A stretch of 10,943 nucleotides of DNA, taken from positions 1 through 10,943 of the forward strand of contig JAUWBP010000025.1 in the NCBI GenBank assembly GCA_030601665.1, given 5' to 3'. The stretch is from Hadesarchaea archaeon (lineage in GTDB: Archaea; Hadarchaeota; Hadarchaeia; Hadarchaeales; Hadarchaeaceae). The position numbers were made by a program, and so were the translations under genes. The notes beneath the pieces are model-generated. The model saw only the letters and a list, made by a program, of their open reading frames with translations, was not told where the DNA came from and did not search any database. Numbering within the stretch: the stretch's first letter is position 1; each line of letters starts with the position of its first letter. Positions 5,321-10,943 of the stretch are shown here, in pieces.

Positions 5321-5365
5321 TGACCGACCTACACCACCGGGGCCCAATACCTTTTGTGCTTCGAA

Positions 5366-5373
5366 TTATTAAA
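5366..5373 (-). promoter_or_regulatory. TATA box for tRNA-Glu
   Basis: TTTAATAA on the minus strand is centred about 26 bases before the first base of the tRNA, the standard archaeal spacing. It probably also drives the flavin reductase-like gene that follows the tRNA. Confidence 0.6.
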
Positions 5374-5495
5374 CCCGATTTCTTTCAAATATTTCTCGAC
5401 TACAGGTTTTCTCGCTATGCAAGTAAAAAGTTGGTTTTTGGTGCGTTTTTGCTATCTGTGCAGGAGGGACCGAAAGCAAAACCTAAACTTATTAG

Positions 5496-5573
5496 TGGTG
5501 GGCCCGAAGGGATTCGAACCCTTGACCACCCGGTTATGAGCCGGACGCTCCAACCTGGCTGAGCTACGGGCCC
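5496..5573 (-). tRNA. tRNA with CAU anticodon, probably Ile2 (or elongator Met), CCA encoded
   Basis: A standard cloverleaf: acceptor GGGCCCG/CGGGCCC, D-arm GCTCAGCCAGGTTGGAGC, anticodon stem TCCGG/CCGGG (one T-G pair) with loop CTCATAA, T-arm AAGGG-TTCGAAT-CCCTT, discriminator A and encoded CCA. The anticodon CAT can belong to elongator Met, initiator Met or the Ile2 isoacceptor whose C34 is changed to agmatidine in archaea. The initiator is unlikely because the anticodon stem lacks the usual run of three G-C pairs at its base. The acceptor and D-arm resemble archaeal tRNA-Ile(GAU), so I favour Ile2, but this is not certain. There is no intron. Confidence 0.93.
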
Positions 5574-5596
5574 CGCTTCAAATTTTATTAGGATTG

Positions 5597-5604
5597 ATTA
5601 AAAC
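5597..5604 (-). promoter_or_regulatory. TATA box for the CAU tRNA
   Basis: GTTTTAAT on the minus strand is centred 27 bases before the tRNA 5' end. It overlaps the region where the most upstream possible TTG start of the second DHH gene lies, which favours a start for that gene further downstream. Confidence 0.5.
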
Positions 5605-5659
5605 GTTTGCTAAGACAAAATTAAAAGGGGGAACGTGCGAACTATTGCAAGGTGAAGGC

Positions 5660-6646
5660 TTGGCGTCCAAAATTCTGTCTCACGGTGATGCTGACGGCAT
5701 ATGCTCGGCAGCCCTCGCGAAGGCGCGTTTTCCCGAGGCCGAGGTCTGGTTCACCCGCCCGATAACATTGCTGCGTGATCTCAACGAGATCGAGGTCGGC
5801 ACCGTGGTCTTCATCTTAGATATAGCGGTGAGTGAGACACACAAGGGGGAAATTTTTGAGCGCATGCGTGAGCTGGCGCAGAAGGACGAGGTCCTTTACA
5901 TCGACCACCATCCCCTTCCTCCAGACACGTTGAAAAAAGACATCCCGGCGACGCAGTTTGCCCACGAGATAGGGGTGAGCACTTCGGAAATCACCTTTCG
6001 GCTGTTTGAGTCGGACATCAACCCAGACTTGGATCGAGTCGCGTTGTGGGGCGCGATCGCCGACTACTGCGAGGAAACAGAGTTCGTGCGCGATGGGCTG
6101 AGCAAGTATGACAGACGGACGATATACATGGAGGCGGGACTGCTCAGCCAAGCGCTGGGCGAAGCGGCGGGGGATTATCACTTCAAGCGCGATGTCGTGC
6201 ACAAGCTAGCGCGGGGCGACCCCCCGACGGAAATCCAAGAAACCGTCGAACGGGCGCTCAAAGCGACGAAGCGCGAGTGGGAAGTATGGCGTTACGTCAA
6301 GAAGCACGTCACGCGAGAGGGAAACATCGCGATTATCTATGATTTACCGTCGGGAAGCTTGGGGAAGGCGGCACTCTACGCTTTGGGAGTGACTGGTGCG
6401 GACATTGGCATTTGCACACGAAAGGATGGAGATGAAGTGGATGTGAGCATGCGACGTCGAGCCGGAGTAAAAACAGATCTGAACGAGATGCTCCGTCACA
6501 TAACCGTTCGTCTCGGTGGCTCTGGTGGTGGACACGAGGGCGCAGCTGGTGCGTCGATTCCAGGCGATCTATTCGATACCTTCCTAGAGACAGTCAAGAA
6601 AGAAATCTCACCCGTGATAAGCCGCGACTTAACACTCAAGAGATAG
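5660..6646 (+). CDS. DHH/DHHA1 family phosphoesterase, RecJ/NrnA-like (copy 2)
   Basis: A 328-residue protein with all metal-binding motifs of the DHH superfamily: HGDADG (8-13), D54 in FILDIA, DHH (82-84, YIDHH), D135 in GAIADY, and the DHHA1 motif SGGGH (GGGH at 289-292). It is colinear with the protein at 2305-3285, sharing the same order and spacing and segments such as YIDHHPLP/YIDHHLLP, RRTIYMEAGLL/WRLIYMEEFLL and VSMRRRAGVKTDLNE/FSMRRDEKSDLNLNE. The start is chosen at TTG 5660 because AAGGTGA lies four bases before it and the protein then begins MASKILSHGDADG, matching copy 1. TTG 5594 would add 22 residues that have no counterpart in copy 1 and overlap the tRNA promoter. This copy has GC-rich codon use like the surrounding housekeeping genes. 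It may be a nuclease, oligoribonuclease or cyclic-dinucleotide phosphodiesterase. Its stop abuts that of the convergent alanine dehydrogenase gene. Confidence 0.9.
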   Translation: MASKILSHGDADGICSAALAKARFPEAEVWFTRPITLLRDLNEIEVGTVVFILDIAVSETHKGEIFERMRELAQKDEVLYIDHHPLPPDTLKKDIPATQFAHEIGVSTSEITFRLFESDINPDLDRVALWGAIADYCEETEFVRDGLSKYDRRTIYMEAGLLSQALGEAAGDYHFKRDVVHKLARGDPPTEIQETVERALKATKREWEVWRYVKKHVTREGNIAIIYDLPSGSLGKAALYALGVTGADIGICTRKDGDEVDVSMRRRAGVKTDLNEMLRHITVRLGGSGGGHEGAAGASIPGDLFDTFLETVKKEISPVISRDLTLKR

Positions 6647-7633
6647 CTAGAGCAGCTCCACTTCGATGCCCTTCCCCATTTTCCTCGCCTTTTGGTAAAC
6701 CACCCAGTCGGTCGCGATGTCTTGGACGGCGAGACCAGTCGAGTCGAAAATTGTTATCTCTTCGCGCGAGGCACGACCCGGTTTCTTCCCCGTCACTACC
6801 TCCCCGATATCGGCGTAGATATCACCACGTGCGATGACACCTTCCGAAAGGGGAACGTTTATTTCCCCGCCGTGGATGGCCTGCTCCACGTCATCGACGA
6901 CAATTTTGGCATGCGTCAAAATTTGCGGGTCGAGTTCCTGCTTGCCCGGAGCATCGGCGCCAATCGCGTTGATATGCATACCCTTCGACACCCAGTCGTT
7001 CATTAGGATGGGTTTCCTAGCGGGCGTGGTGGTCACGACGACATCTGCACCCTCAATCGCTTTCCCGGTATCTCCCACGGCTTTTGCGTCGACCCCAAGT
7101 TGCTTGCTCATCTCCTCGGCATACTGTTGTGCCTTTTCTGCAGATATGTCGTTGACTCGAACCTCCTCAATGTCGAGCACCTCTTTCAAGGCGATTAACT
7201 GAGTCCTAGCTTGAACCCCAGCCCCGATCATCGCGACGATGCGCGAGTCCCTCCTCGCCAGATACTTCGCCGCGACGGCACCACTTGCACCTGTCCGTAT
7301 GTTGGTGACCCATGTTCCGTCCATGATTGCGAGCGGGGCGCCAGTTTTTGGGTCTAAAAGCACGATGATCGCCATCACCGTGGGGAGGCCATGTTCCTTT
7401 GGGTTTAGGGGGTGTGCGTTAACGATTTTCACTCCGGCCGCGTCCTGGTCCTCCAAGTAGGCGGGCATCACCCTAAAGTCGCCTTTGTAACGGTCGAAGT
7501 AGATGTAGGACTTCGGGGGCATCTGGGCTTTGCCGATCCCCTTGGCACGAAATGCGCCCTCAACAGCTTCGATTGCCTCACGCGTCGAGATGAGCCCTTC
7601 AACCTCCGCTCGAGAAAGCAAAAGTACCTTCAA
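6647..7633 (-). CDS. ala: Alanine dehydrogenase (ornithine cyclodeaminase/mu-crystallin family)
   Basis: A 328-residue NAD-dependent enzyme. The family includes ornithine cyclodeaminase and the archaeal L-alanine dehydrogenase, which interconverts alanine and pyruvate plus ammonia. Motifs from the N-terminus are MPPKSY (K41), FRVMPAY, GVKIVNAHPLNP (K69), GLPTVMA, DGTWVTNIRTGASG, the Rossmann motif IGAGVQA (136-142), VTTTPARKP, NAIGADAPGKQELD (222-235), HGGEINVPLS and FDSTGLAVQD. From memory these match the Archaeoglobus fulgidus alanine dehydrogenase more closely than bacterial ornithine cyclodeaminases. The open frame runs back to 7744 through tRNA-Asn, but that part is not coding. TTG 7633 gives the family length and has GGTG five bases upstream, with a TATA box at 7680-7687. 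The substrate is inferred and could be ornithine or another amino or imino acid. The gene ends stop-to-stop with the second DHH gene. Confidence 0.88.
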   Translation of the reverse strand: MKVLLLSRAEVEGLISTREAIEAVEGAFRAKGIGKAQMPPKSYIYFDRYKGDFRVMPAYLEDQDAAGVKIVNAHPLNPKEHGLPTVMAIIVLLDPKTGAPLAIMDGTWVTNIRTGASGAVAAKYLARRDSRIVAMIGAGVQARTQLIALKEVLDIEEVRVNDISAEKAQQYAEEMSKQLGVDAKAVGDTGKAIEGADVVVTTTPARKPILMNDWVSKGMHINAIGADAPGKQELDPQILTHAKIVVDDVEQAIHGGEINVPLSEGVIARGDIYADIGEVVTGKKPGRASREEITIFDSTGLAVQDIATDWVVYQKARKMGKGIEVELL

Positions 7634-7679
7634 GCAAGCACCATTGGTCTTTGGGGGACTGAAGTTTTGAATTTTTCTG

Positions 7680-7687
7680 TTTAAAAA
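7680..7687 (-). promoter_or_regulatory. TATA box for the alanine dehydrogenase gene
   Basis: CTTTTTAAAC on the minus strand lies between the tRNA-Asn 3' end and the gene. It predicts a transcript start near 7657, giving a 24-base leader with the GGTG site, so this gene has its own promoter despite the close tRNA. Confidence 0.5.
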
Positions 7688-7694
7688 GTCAAGG

Positions 7695-7824
7695 CGCCGG
7701 GGAGAGGACTCGAACCTCTGACCGCTCGGTCGCTGCACGGGCACGTCGTCAACTTGATTGAGGTTCGTTCTTCATCCATGCCCGGTTTAACAGCCGAGTA
7801 CTCTACCTACTGAGCTACCCCGGC
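7695..7824 (-). tRNA. tRNA-Asn(GUU) with one intron
   Basis: The 130-base gene gives a 73-base mature tRNA after removal of 7731-7787. Acceptor GCCGGGG/CCCCGGC, D-arm GCTCAGTAGGTAGAGT, anticodon stem CTCGG/CCGAG with loop CTGTTAA (anticodon GTT), variable loop CGGTC, and T-arm AGAGG-TTCGAGT-CCTCT are all regular. The discriminator is G, as usual for Asn. CCA is not encoded (CCT follows). A TATA-like element lies about 30 bases upstream. Confidence 0.96.
7731..7787 (-). other. Anticodon-loop intron of tRNA-Asn (position 37/38), 57 bases
   Basis: The intron is bounded by a canonical bulge-helix-bulge. Exon C32-T33-G34-T35 pairs with intron GCAG (one T-G wobble). The bulges are TA^A and CG^A, and the inner helix pairs ACCGGGCA with TGCCCGT with one bulged C. 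No open frame or box C/D sequence was recognised inside it. Confidence 0.87.
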
Positions 7825-7850
7825 GCTATCCTATTCTTTTTAGAAGAACT

Positions 7851-7858
7851 CTATAAGC
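7851..7858 (-). promoter_or_regulatory. TATA-like box for tRNA-Asn
   Basis: GCTTATAG on the minus strand is centred about 30 bases before the tRNA 5' end, in the short gap after the phosphopantothenate synthetase gene. The spacing is a few bases longer than for the other three tRNAs. Confidence 0.4.
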
Positions 7859-7870
7859 ATTTAGCAATTC

Positions 7871-8620
<750 letters not shown>

Positions 8621-8648
8621 GAAATCATCAATTAATTACTTTCAGCCC

Positions 8649-8657
8649 GCTTAAACG
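8649..8657 (-). promoter_or_regulatory. TATA-like box for the phosphopantothenate synthetase gene
   Basis: CGTTTAAGC on the minus strand predicts a start about 8 bases upstream of the ATG at 8620. On the plus strand the same AT core could serve the divergent gene, with a start near 8680, within the end of the adjacent inverted repeat. Confidence 0.35.
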
Positions 8658-8660
8658 TGA

Positions 8661-8681
8661 TTGCAAAAAGCTTTTTTGCAA
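8661..8681. promoter_or_regulatory. Inverted repeat in the divergent promoter, possible operator
   Basis: TTGCAAAAAG is followed directly by CTTTTTTGCAA. The two arms are complementary over all ten bases except for one extra T. The repeat lies between the divergent TATA-like element and the ATG at 8702, a position where a repressor could bind. It could equally be a hairpin in a leader RNA. No regulator gene is adjacent. Confidence 0.35.
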
Positions 8682-8701
8682 GTGAAACAATTCAAAAACT
8701 G

Positions 8702-9388
8702 ATGTATATGCGCCGCTACATCTACCCCATTGCCGTGATTCCGCTATTTTTGGCCGGGGTTGCGCTGGTGATAGCGTTTAAGGCGGGCGGGTACTTATTG
8801 CCCTTTACGGCGGTGTTGGCGGCCGCGGTGGCGCTCGTCTCGATAGCCGCGATCTTTCGGTACACGAGGCCCCCGATTCACGTCAAGCAGATCCCCGTCG
8901 AGAATTTCTCCTTCTGGGCGGACGTCGGCGATCCCGGGGCAGAGCTGCGTCATCTCAGCCCCGATGACCTCGCGGCGGCGGCGCGCATAGCTAAAGCTGA
9001 TCTCGGTTCCCTCTCCTCTAACGCGGACCTCCTCAACGCCCGTACCTCTCTGCTTTTGGACAGGCGCGAGTGTGTGGAACTCGTTCAGGAAAAATTTGAT
9101 GGACAAACGGGGCGCCTCTCACAGGATCTCCACGCTACAGTCAAAAGGTTGGGCACGGGAAATGAACTCTCTGCGGAAGTATTGAATTTAATCGAGCGCT
9201 GCGCTTCGCAGGCGGATCGAATTGCTAATAAGCTATACTATTTTCAGCAGGGGAAACCGGAGCTTGTTCACACCTATATGGAACCCCTGCGTCGGGCGGC
9301 TGAAAAGCTTTCTCGCGACCTAAGGCTTGTTTTCACAAACGTTTCGGACTTTGTGAAAAGTGCACCGACTGAACCCGAAAGTTCTTAG
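8702..9388 (+). CDS. Two-helix membrane protein with a helical cytoplasmic domain, unknown function
   Basis: A 228-residue protein with two hydrophobic helices near the N-terminus (about 7-26 and 31-52), separated by a very short turn (KAGGY), then a soluble, mostly helical domain of about 170 residues (e.g. LNARTSLLLDRRECVELVQE and MEPLRRAAEKLSRDLRLVF). The topology is probably a membrane hairpin with the bulk of the protein in the cytoplasm. No enzyme motif is seen. I chose ATG 8702. An in-frame GTG at 8657 would add 15 residues, but it overlaps the TATA-like element and inverted repeat. The stop codon TAG lies within the AGGGGA stretch that precedes the EF-1A start, so the two genes are probably translationally coupled. 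I do not recognise the family. Confidence 0.72.
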   Translation: MYMRRYIYPIAVIPLFLAGVALVIAFKAGGYLLPFTAVLAAAVALVSIAAIFRYTRPPIHVKQIPVENFSFWADVGDPGAELRHLSPDDLAAAARIAKADLGSLSSNADLLNARTSLLLDRRECVELVQEKFDGQTGRLSQDLHATVKRLGTGNELSAEVLNLIERCASQADRIANKLYYFQQGKPELVHTYMEPLRRAAEKLSRDLRLVFTNVSDFVKSAPTEPESS

Positions 9389-9398
9389 GGGACGCGTC

Positions 9399-10643
9399 AT
9401 GGAGAAGCCGCACGTCAACTTAGTATTTATCGGTCACGTAGACCACGGGAAATCCACGCTTATCGGCAGGCTTCTCGTCGAGCTTGGCGTGGTCTCGGAG
9501 AAGGAACTGAGCGAGGAGGCGGGGAGTTTCAAGTTCGCTTGGTTGGTGGATCATGAGAAGGAGGAACGCGAGCGTGGGCTGACGATCGGCATTGCCTACC
9601 AAAAACTCGAGACTTCCAAGAATTACATCACGATAATCGACGCCCCAGGGCATCGGGACTTCGTCAAAAACATGATCACGGGTGCCAGTCAGGCTGACGC
9701 TGCGGTGCTCGTGGTCGCGGCGGATGACGGAATCATGCCCCAGACACGGGAGCATGCGGCGCTCGCCTTCACGCTGGGGGTGGGGCAGTTGCTGGTGGCG
9801 ATCAACAAAATGGATCTCGTCGGTTATGATAAGGTAGTCTACGAAAAGCTGAGGAACGATTTGATTTCGCTGCTCAGTGGCATAGGCTATCACAACGCAA
9901 GCGAGTTCCCTTACGTGCCGATCTCCGCCTTCCACGGTGAAAACCTAACAAAGACAAGCTCGAAGATGTCGTGGTATGGGGGACCGACCGCGCTTAGGGC
10001 GCTGGAGACGTTCACGGAGCCGGAGAAGCCGATCGACAAACCCCTTCGAATCCCTGTGCAGGATATCTTTTCGGTCACTGGCGTTGGAACCGTGCCCATA
10101 GGACGGGTCGAAACCGGCGTGCTAAGAGTCGGCGACAGCATCGTGTTCGAGCCTCTCGGGAAGAGTGGTGAGGTTCGCTCGATCGAGATGCATCACGAAT
10201 CCATGCAACGGGCCGGGCCAGGGGACAACATAGGCTTCAACGTTCGTGGTGTTTCAAAAGATGATGTAAAGCGGGGAGACGTCGTCGGACACCCCGATAA
10301 GCCACCCACAGTCGCAAGCGAGTTCACAGCAAAGATCATTGTGCTTGCGGTGCCCACCGAGCTCACCTCTGGTTTCTCGCCTTTATTTCATTGTCACGCC
10401 GCGCACGTGCCCGGGCGGTTTGAGGAGCTCCTCCAGAAGATCGACCCACGCACAGGTGAGGTTATAGAGGAGAAGCCAGGTTCCCTACGAAAGGGTGATG
10501 CAGGCCTCGTCCGCGTGGTGCTGAGTAAACCCATGGTGATTGAGCGCGCCAGCGAGATCCCAGAGTTGAGCAGGTTTGCGGTTCGCCACGGGGGGCAAAC
10601 GATCGCGGCGGGGATGTGCGTCGATTTGGTGCGTATGAAATAA
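9399..10643 (+). CDS. tuf: Translation elongation factor 1-alpha (aEF-1A/EF-Tu family)
   Basis: A 414-residue GTPase that delivers aminoacyl-tRNA to the ribosome. G-domain motifs are GHVDHGKST (12-20), switch I RERGLTIG with T62, DAPGH (81-85, catalytic H85), NKMD (136-139) and PISAFHGEN. Domains 2 and 3 show the strongly conserved LRIPVQDIFSVTGVGTVP, GRVETGVL, SIEMHHES, PGDNIGFNVRGVS and FEELLQKIDPRTG. ATG 9399 follows the upstream stop by 10 bp, and the in-frame GTG at 9360 lies inside the upstream gene. The protein is somewhat shorter than usual archaeal EF-1A. The loop after GSFKFAW-type sequence and the loop before QTREH (here AADDGIMPQTREH) are compact, as in EF-Tu. It is not beside rps10 or fusA, its common neighbours. 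It is most likely the functional EF-1A, though a paralogue is possible. It converges with nadE, the stops being 14 bp apart. Confidence 0.92.
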   Translation: MEKPHVNLVFIGHVDHGKSTLIGRLLVELGVVSEKELSEEAGSFKFAWLVDHEKEERERGLTIGIAYQKLETSKNYITIIDAPGHRDFVKNMITGASQADAAVLVVAADDGIMPQTREHAALAFTLGVGQLLVAINKMDLVGYDKVVYEKLRNDLISLLSGIGYHNASEFPYVPISAFHGENLTKTSSKMSWYGGPTALRALETFTEPEKPIDKPLRIPVQDIFSVTGVGTVPIGRVETGVLRVGDSIVFEPLGKSGEVRSIEMHHESMQRAGPGDNIGFNVRGVSKDDVKRGDVVGHPDKPPTVASEFTAKIIVLAVPTELTSGFSPLFHCHAAHVPGRFEELLQKIDPRTGEVIEEKPGSLRKGDAGLVRVVLSKPMVIERASEIPELSRFAVRHGGQTIAAGMCVDLVRMK

Positions 10644-10657
10644 AACAAGGTTCACCG

Positions 10658-10943
10658 TTAAAGCTTGGGAATCTCGGGCATGCTGAGCTTGTGGGCCATT
10701 CGCCGCTCTCGCTCGATGAAGCGATTAACATCCTCAATCTTCACGCCAGCCGCATTAGCTATTGAATCCGGCTCTAATCCGAGGTCGAGCCCGACGTAGA
10801 TCATGTCGAGCTTTTCGTAGGCGAGGCCAAGTTCCCTTTCGTCGGTCTGCCCCCGCCAGAGACCGGCTGAGGGAACCTTCTCGATTATTCGTTTCGGCAA
10901 GTTGAAGTGTGCGGCGAGCTGCTTGACATGTGTTTTGTAAAGG
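10658..10943 (-). CDS. nadE: NAD synthetase, C-terminal part (cut by window edge)
   Basis: The visible 94 residues begin LYKTHVKQLAAHFNLPKRII and continue with EKVPSAGLWRGQTDERELG, the conserved C-terminal region of NH3-dependent NAD synthetase, which amidates nicotinic acid adenine dinucleotide using ATP. PSAGLW-x-GQTDE is the family hallmark near the active site. It is followed by a C-terminal helical region (YEKLDMIYVGLDLGLEPDSI, then RFIERERRMAHKLSMPE). The frame is open to the right window edge, so the N-terminal two thirds with the ATP-pyrophosphatase SGG(I/V)DS loop lie outside. Confidence 0.93.
   Translation of the reverse strand, partial: LYKTHVKQLAAHFNLPKRIIEKVPSAGLWRGQTDERELGLAYEKLDMIYVGLDLGLEPDSIANAAGVKIEDVNRFIERERRMAHKLSMPEIPKL

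Larger units (their letters stand above)
5238..5343 (-). tRNA. tRNA-Glu(UUC) with two introns
   Basis: The 106-base gene becomes a normal 75-base tRNA only if two segments are removed. Acceptor GCCCCGG/CCGGGGC, T-arm GCGGG-TTCGAAT-CCCGC and variable loop TGAC are all standard. Removing 5273-5288 gives anticodon stem CAGCC/GGCTG with loop CTTTCGA, anticodon TTC. Removing 5306-5320 gives D-arm GTGTAGGTCGGTCAATCATG, which fits the archaeal Glu/Asp D-arm pattern. The discriminator is A and CCA is not encoded (ACCC follows). Both junctions form a bulge-helix-bulge (see the intron entries). A TATA box lies at the correct distance upstream. Confidence 0.93.

Noticed and set aside
5344..5495. A small gene or RNA between tRNA-Glu and the CAU tRNA.
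   Set aside because: The open frames there run into tRNA sequence and lack ribosome binding sites. Only the tRNA-Glu promoter is supported.
7634..7744. N-terminal extension of the alanine dehydrogenase frame.
   Set aside because: It translates the tRNA-Asn gene and its flank (PVQRPSGQRFESSPRR), and the family starts at the TTG at 7633.

Overview
The window is archaeal chromosomal DNA. The evidence is a ribosomal protein L18e gene, an aEF-1A gene, the archaea-specific 4-phosphopantoate--beta-alanine ligase of CoA synthesis, an alanine dehydrogenase of the Archaeoglobus type, four tRNA genes of which two carry bulge-helix-bulge introns, TATA boxes at archaeal spacing upstream of most genes, GGTGA-type ribosome binding sites, and frequent TTG/GTG starts. 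Most genes are moderately GC-rich. The PAS gene and the DNA around it are clearly AT-richer. I would place the genome in a euryarchaeal-type or deep-branching thermophilic lineage, but the sequence does not fix the taxon.

Layout. Positions 1-252 (minus) hold the N-terminal part of L18e, cut by the window edge. Next is a 345-bp AT-rich gap, then a plus-strand pair: a three-PAS sensor protein without any output domain (598-2277) and a DHH/DHHA1 phosphoesterase (2305-3285). tRNA-Leu(UAG) follows on the minus strand. In several archaea tRNA-Leu lies directly upstream of rpl18e. Here the two are separated by the PAS-DHH pair, and the tRNA 3' end with its flank is partly repeated just upstream of rpl18e, as expected if about 3 kb had been inserted there. 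Positions 3455-5222 (minus) hold a small Zn-binding protein, two tandem paralogous four-helix membrane proteins and a flavin reductase-like protein, the last starting 15 bp after a tRNA-Glu(UUC) gene that contains two introns. A CAU-anticodon tRNA (Ile2 or Met) comes next, then a second DHH/DHHA1 protein paralogous to the first (plus strand). It converges stop-to-stop with an alanine dehydrogenase gene (minus), which is preceded by intron-containing tRNA-Asn(GUU) and the phosphopantothenate synthetase gene. A divergent promoter region then leads to a plus-strand pair, a two-helix membrane protein and EF-1A. The right edge holds the C-terminal part of NAD synthetase (minus).

Functional picture. 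Most of the window is housekeeping: translation (L18e, EF-1A, four tRNAs), cofactor synthesis (CoA, NAD) and amino-acid metabolism. The unusual parts are the PAS-DHH segment between tRNA-Leu and rpl18e, the second DHH copy about 2.3 kb away, the D-loop intron in tRNA-Glu, and a cluster of small proteins of unknown function. No CRISPR array, transposase, integrase, rRNA or toxin-antitoxin pair was seen.
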